20,745 bases of DNA. Origin: Chara braunii. Lineage: Eukaryota; Streptophyta; Charophyceae; Charales; Characeae. Shown here piece after piece: positions 18,770 through 20,745 of this stretch. Below the pieces are notes generated by a model that saw only the letters and a list, made by a program, of their open reading frames with translations, had not been told where the DNA came from and did not search any database. A program made the translations under genes and the position numbers. The stretch is taken from NCBI GenBank assembly GCA_003427395.1, contig BFEA01000888.1, forward strand, positions 129,172 to 149,916, read 5' to 3'. Numbering within the stretch: the stretch's first letter is position 1; each line of letters starts with the position of its first letter.

Positions 18770-19668
18770 TGGCTACCTGGTTCGCACAATTGTGCGAAGT
18801 TTAAAGATTGGAAGAACCTTTTTTTTGCCAGCGTGTGTCCTCGTCGTTAGGAGTTTTTGTCTTGTTATATATGTTTCCTGTCTTCAAATCGTTTGTGATG
18901 AACGGTGTCGTGCGATGGGAAACATGGTTGTTGCTGTTGTTGTTTTTTTTTTTTAATATTTTTTTTTTGTTTTTGGAAATGTTGATTACGGTGCATATCT
19001 TCATCTTTTTACAGTGCATATCTTTTTACAGTGCATATCTTTTTACGGTGCATATCTTCATTTCAGTTTCCATGACCGGTTTCGTGTGTTGTTGTGGTGG
19101 GATGACATGTACAACAAGCTTCTATATGATCCCGTCATGCATTTTCTCAATCCGTGATGATCGCATGTCTATTGCATGTCGTGAAGCCAATACGAAGAAC
19201 AAGAACAAGTGAAACGCAGACAAGGACACTGCATGACACGCATGACATCTGTGTCCCATAAAATACATGACCACATTCATGACACCGACATATGACAGAG
19301 TCGTGAGAGTTGTCACACGCATCGCAAAAAGGCAAACAACAATCAACCGCCACGCGCTTCAAATCGTCCGATACAACGAGTAGCACCATGCATTGATAAA
19401 ACAAACACGTGCGCCGAACGCAGGAAAAAAAAAAAAGAAAAAAAAAAAAAGGTGCAAACCATTCATCCCGTGCTGGCGCTACTGGCCACACACTAAACAC
19501 CTACGCCACCGTCGAAGATTCAGCCGAATCCCTCCGGCCAACACGCTAACCACCGAAACTACAATGACACAATCGAACTTAATCAACCCGTGCTTATGCC
19601 ACAGGCGCCACAGTAAACCTGTGCACAATGACGACGGAGGACTCTGGCGAATCCCGGCGGCCCACACG
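18770..19668. other. Inter-gene region of the Harbinger element, no supported gene
   Basis: Holds cgcacaattgtgcg (a 14-bp palindrome at 18783-18796), T-runs at about 18943-18970, a 17-bp tandem repeat, A-runs at 19425-19451 and tRNA A-box-like phrases on the minus strand. ORFs here are short and unlike any family. Confidence 0.5.
18991..19063. repeat. 17-bp tandem repeat (gtgcatatctttttaca)
   Basis: gtgcatatct begins at 18991, 19014, 19031 and 19048; the last three are 17 bp apart and the first spacing has 6 extra bases. Confidence 0.85.
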
Positions 19669-20397
19669 CTAATCAGCTGTGCCACGCACGACACTCCAAT
19701 CACACGACAGCCTGTCACGTCTCGCCACGCGTACATGCGCCTTCGTTCTTAGAAGCGTTGTCTCCCCGCTCTCCCGTCCTGCAGACGCTGTCACCTCGCC
19801 TTGGTCGTCCTCCGTCATGAAATCATCGTCGTTGTCCTCTTCCGCCGACTGCGACCAACCTCGCGCACCACGACGTGGCACGCTCGTTGACGCATCATCC
19901 AAACACAGCCTCTTTGCCTTCGGGACGACCTTTCCCCTGGGCTTGGGTTTCGTCAAGCGCGACGTCGCGCTTCTTGCCACGGGCGTTCAATCGCGTAGAC
20001 ATGCTTGCTGGGGACCCCCACAAGCGATCTCGGTGTAGCGCTCGACAACGTGTGCTGTTTCGTCGAAAAAGATGTCACCCGTCTCTTGCAAGCCTGGCCA
20101 GACAGGCTTTCCCGACGACACTGAAGATGTGTCCTCCGCTGCAGGATGACGATGACACCCAAGCGCACCTTGGAAGGATGATGTCCCCGGCGACACCTGT
20201 CCTTCGCGATGGCGGGAGTGCTCCGGGGCAAGAAGCCTGACTGCCAAAGAGCGGAAGCGATGACGGCGATAAGTGTTATGGCACTGCAGATGCGAGGCGG
20301 GAAGTGTGCAGCTGGCCCGACGAGAAGCGTTGTGGCACTGCAGATGCGTGGCAGGAACCTTGTAGCGCGCCCGGCGAGAAGCGTTTTGGCACTGCAT
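19669..20397 (-). pseudogene. Possible second Harbinger frame: acidic/basic disordered protein, one in-frame stop
   Basis: One minus-strand frame runs from 20397 to 19669 with a single TGA (19987-19989). Downstream of the stop are a Lys/Arg/Pro stretch (KPKPRGKVVPKAKR), a basic run and an acidic run (SAEEDNDDDFMTEDDQGE). This is a composition typical of the disordered part of nuclear DNA-binding partners. PIF/Harbinger elements normally encode a Myb/SANT-like second protein, but no Trp-rich SANT repeat is visible here, so the assignment rests on position and composition only. The first 50 or so codons overlap the 54-bp minisatellite. The 5' end may lie beyond the window. Confidence 0.35.
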
Positions 20398-20443
20398 ATG
20401 CGCGGCGGGAAGTGCGCACCTGGCACGGCGAGAAGCGTTGTGG
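20263..20443. repeat. 54-bp minisatellite, three copies plus a partial
   Basis: gcactgca(g/t)atgcg begins at 20281, 20335 and 20389, exactly 54 bp apart, with a partial unit before 20281 (gcgataagtgttatg). As 54 is 18 codons, several frames stay open on both strands with 18-residue repeats, so open frames here do not show coding. Confidence 0.9.
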
Positions 20444-20745
20444 AATCACCCTCGTGCGGACAACATGTATGCGGCTTCAGACGCGCAGCAGTGAAATGAC
20501 AGTAGCAGAAGGACCGTCCACGACGTCGCGTCCTCTTGGCGGGAAAACAGAACGACGACGGCGACACGTGCATGTCTGTCCAGGCCTGTCATTATCAACC
20601 TCCCGAAGCCGCGAAAAGGCCCTTCCACGTTCGGTCGACGCGCGCGAATGCACTCCGGAAGGACCAAAACCAAGATGGTCCGCCTTCACCCGCGGACACC
20701 CCATCGTGCGTCCCCCTCGCAGCAAACGACCCCTTCATCCCCCCC
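20444..20745. other. Window end, no supported gene
   Basis: GC-rich, CGN-rich sequence with overlapping short frames on both strands. I see neither the Harbinger right terminus nor the missing 5' part of U2 here. Confidence 0.5.

Larger units (their letters stand above)
16623..20745 (+). mobile_element. PIF/Harbinger DNA transposon, left end and body (right end beyond window)
   Basis: The left terminus GGGTCTCGTTAGACACTCC resembles GGG(T/C)CTGTTTGG-type Harbinger/Tourist ends and is preceded by TTA (16620-16622), the usual 3-bp target. Inside are many TCCTAAA/TTTAGGA subterminal motifs, a plus-strand DDE transposase (to 18769) and a possible second, oppositely oriented frame (19669-20397). 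No matching inverted terminus (cgagaccc) appears downstream, so the element runs past the window or has lost its right end. The exact right boundary within the window is therefore unknown. Confidence 0.75.

Noticed and set aside
17018-18789. Several long frames on the minus strand and other plus-strand frames across the transposase
   Set aside because: They are shadow frames of a GC-rich coding region; only the frame with the HTH and DDE-core motifs matches a family.

Overview
The window reads as a draft nuclear scaffold from a eukaryote, most likely a green alga or plant. It carries a plant-type PIF/Harbinger transposon, a U2 snRNA fragment with the plant-style GTGGNCC-ATC-GGNCCAC hairpin, a fold-back MITE-like element, long microsatellites, a 90-nt poly(A) insertion and decayed transposon-like genes. 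The style is compatible with a repeat-rich charophyte such as Chara, but that is a guess. Nothing is bacterial: there are no operons, ribosome binding sites or dense coding. A Nextera mate-pair junction adapter at 103-140 and a lone N at 12942 show that this is an imperfect short-read assembly, and the join near position 100 should not be trusted.

Layout. 1-2758: simple repeats (TGAT, CCTG, CTGT), the adapter artefact and AT-rich intergenic DNA with small hairpins. 2774-5458 (+): one 895-codon frame interrupted only by three in-frame stops, with a ParB-like segment near the N-terminus and a Rossmann-like segment near the C-terminus. 5459-6246: AT-rich spacer. 6247-6651 (-): an intact 134-residue ORF, coiled coil plus a C-terminal membrane anchor, of unknown function. 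7262-11826: a modular tandem-repeat domain of about 4.5 kb, one copy of which was split by a 521-bp fold-back element at 8895-9415. 12888-13046: a (TG)n tract. 13665-14600 (+): a Ulp1/SENP-type (C48) cysteine protease frame with two in-frame stops but all catalytic residues present. 15525-16525 (-): a decayed frame shifted by a poly(A) insertion with an 8-bp target duplication. 16560-16623 (-): a U2 snRNA fragment cut at a TTA by the left end of a PIF/Harbinger element. That element fills the rest of the window and contains a transposase ORF (+) and a possible second, decayed frame (-).

How the parts relate. The ParB-like and Ulp1-like pseudogenes share nothing obvious in their coding parts, but each has the same 33-bp sequence beside it (2759-2791 and 14917-14949), so they may derive from related elements. 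The Harbinger transposase keeps its HTH and the second and third acidic residues, but its first catalytic Asp reads Tyr, so this copy is probably unable to cut DNA. Overall the window looks like a graveyard of mobile elements with one intact small unknown ORF and one intact but catalytically altered transposase.
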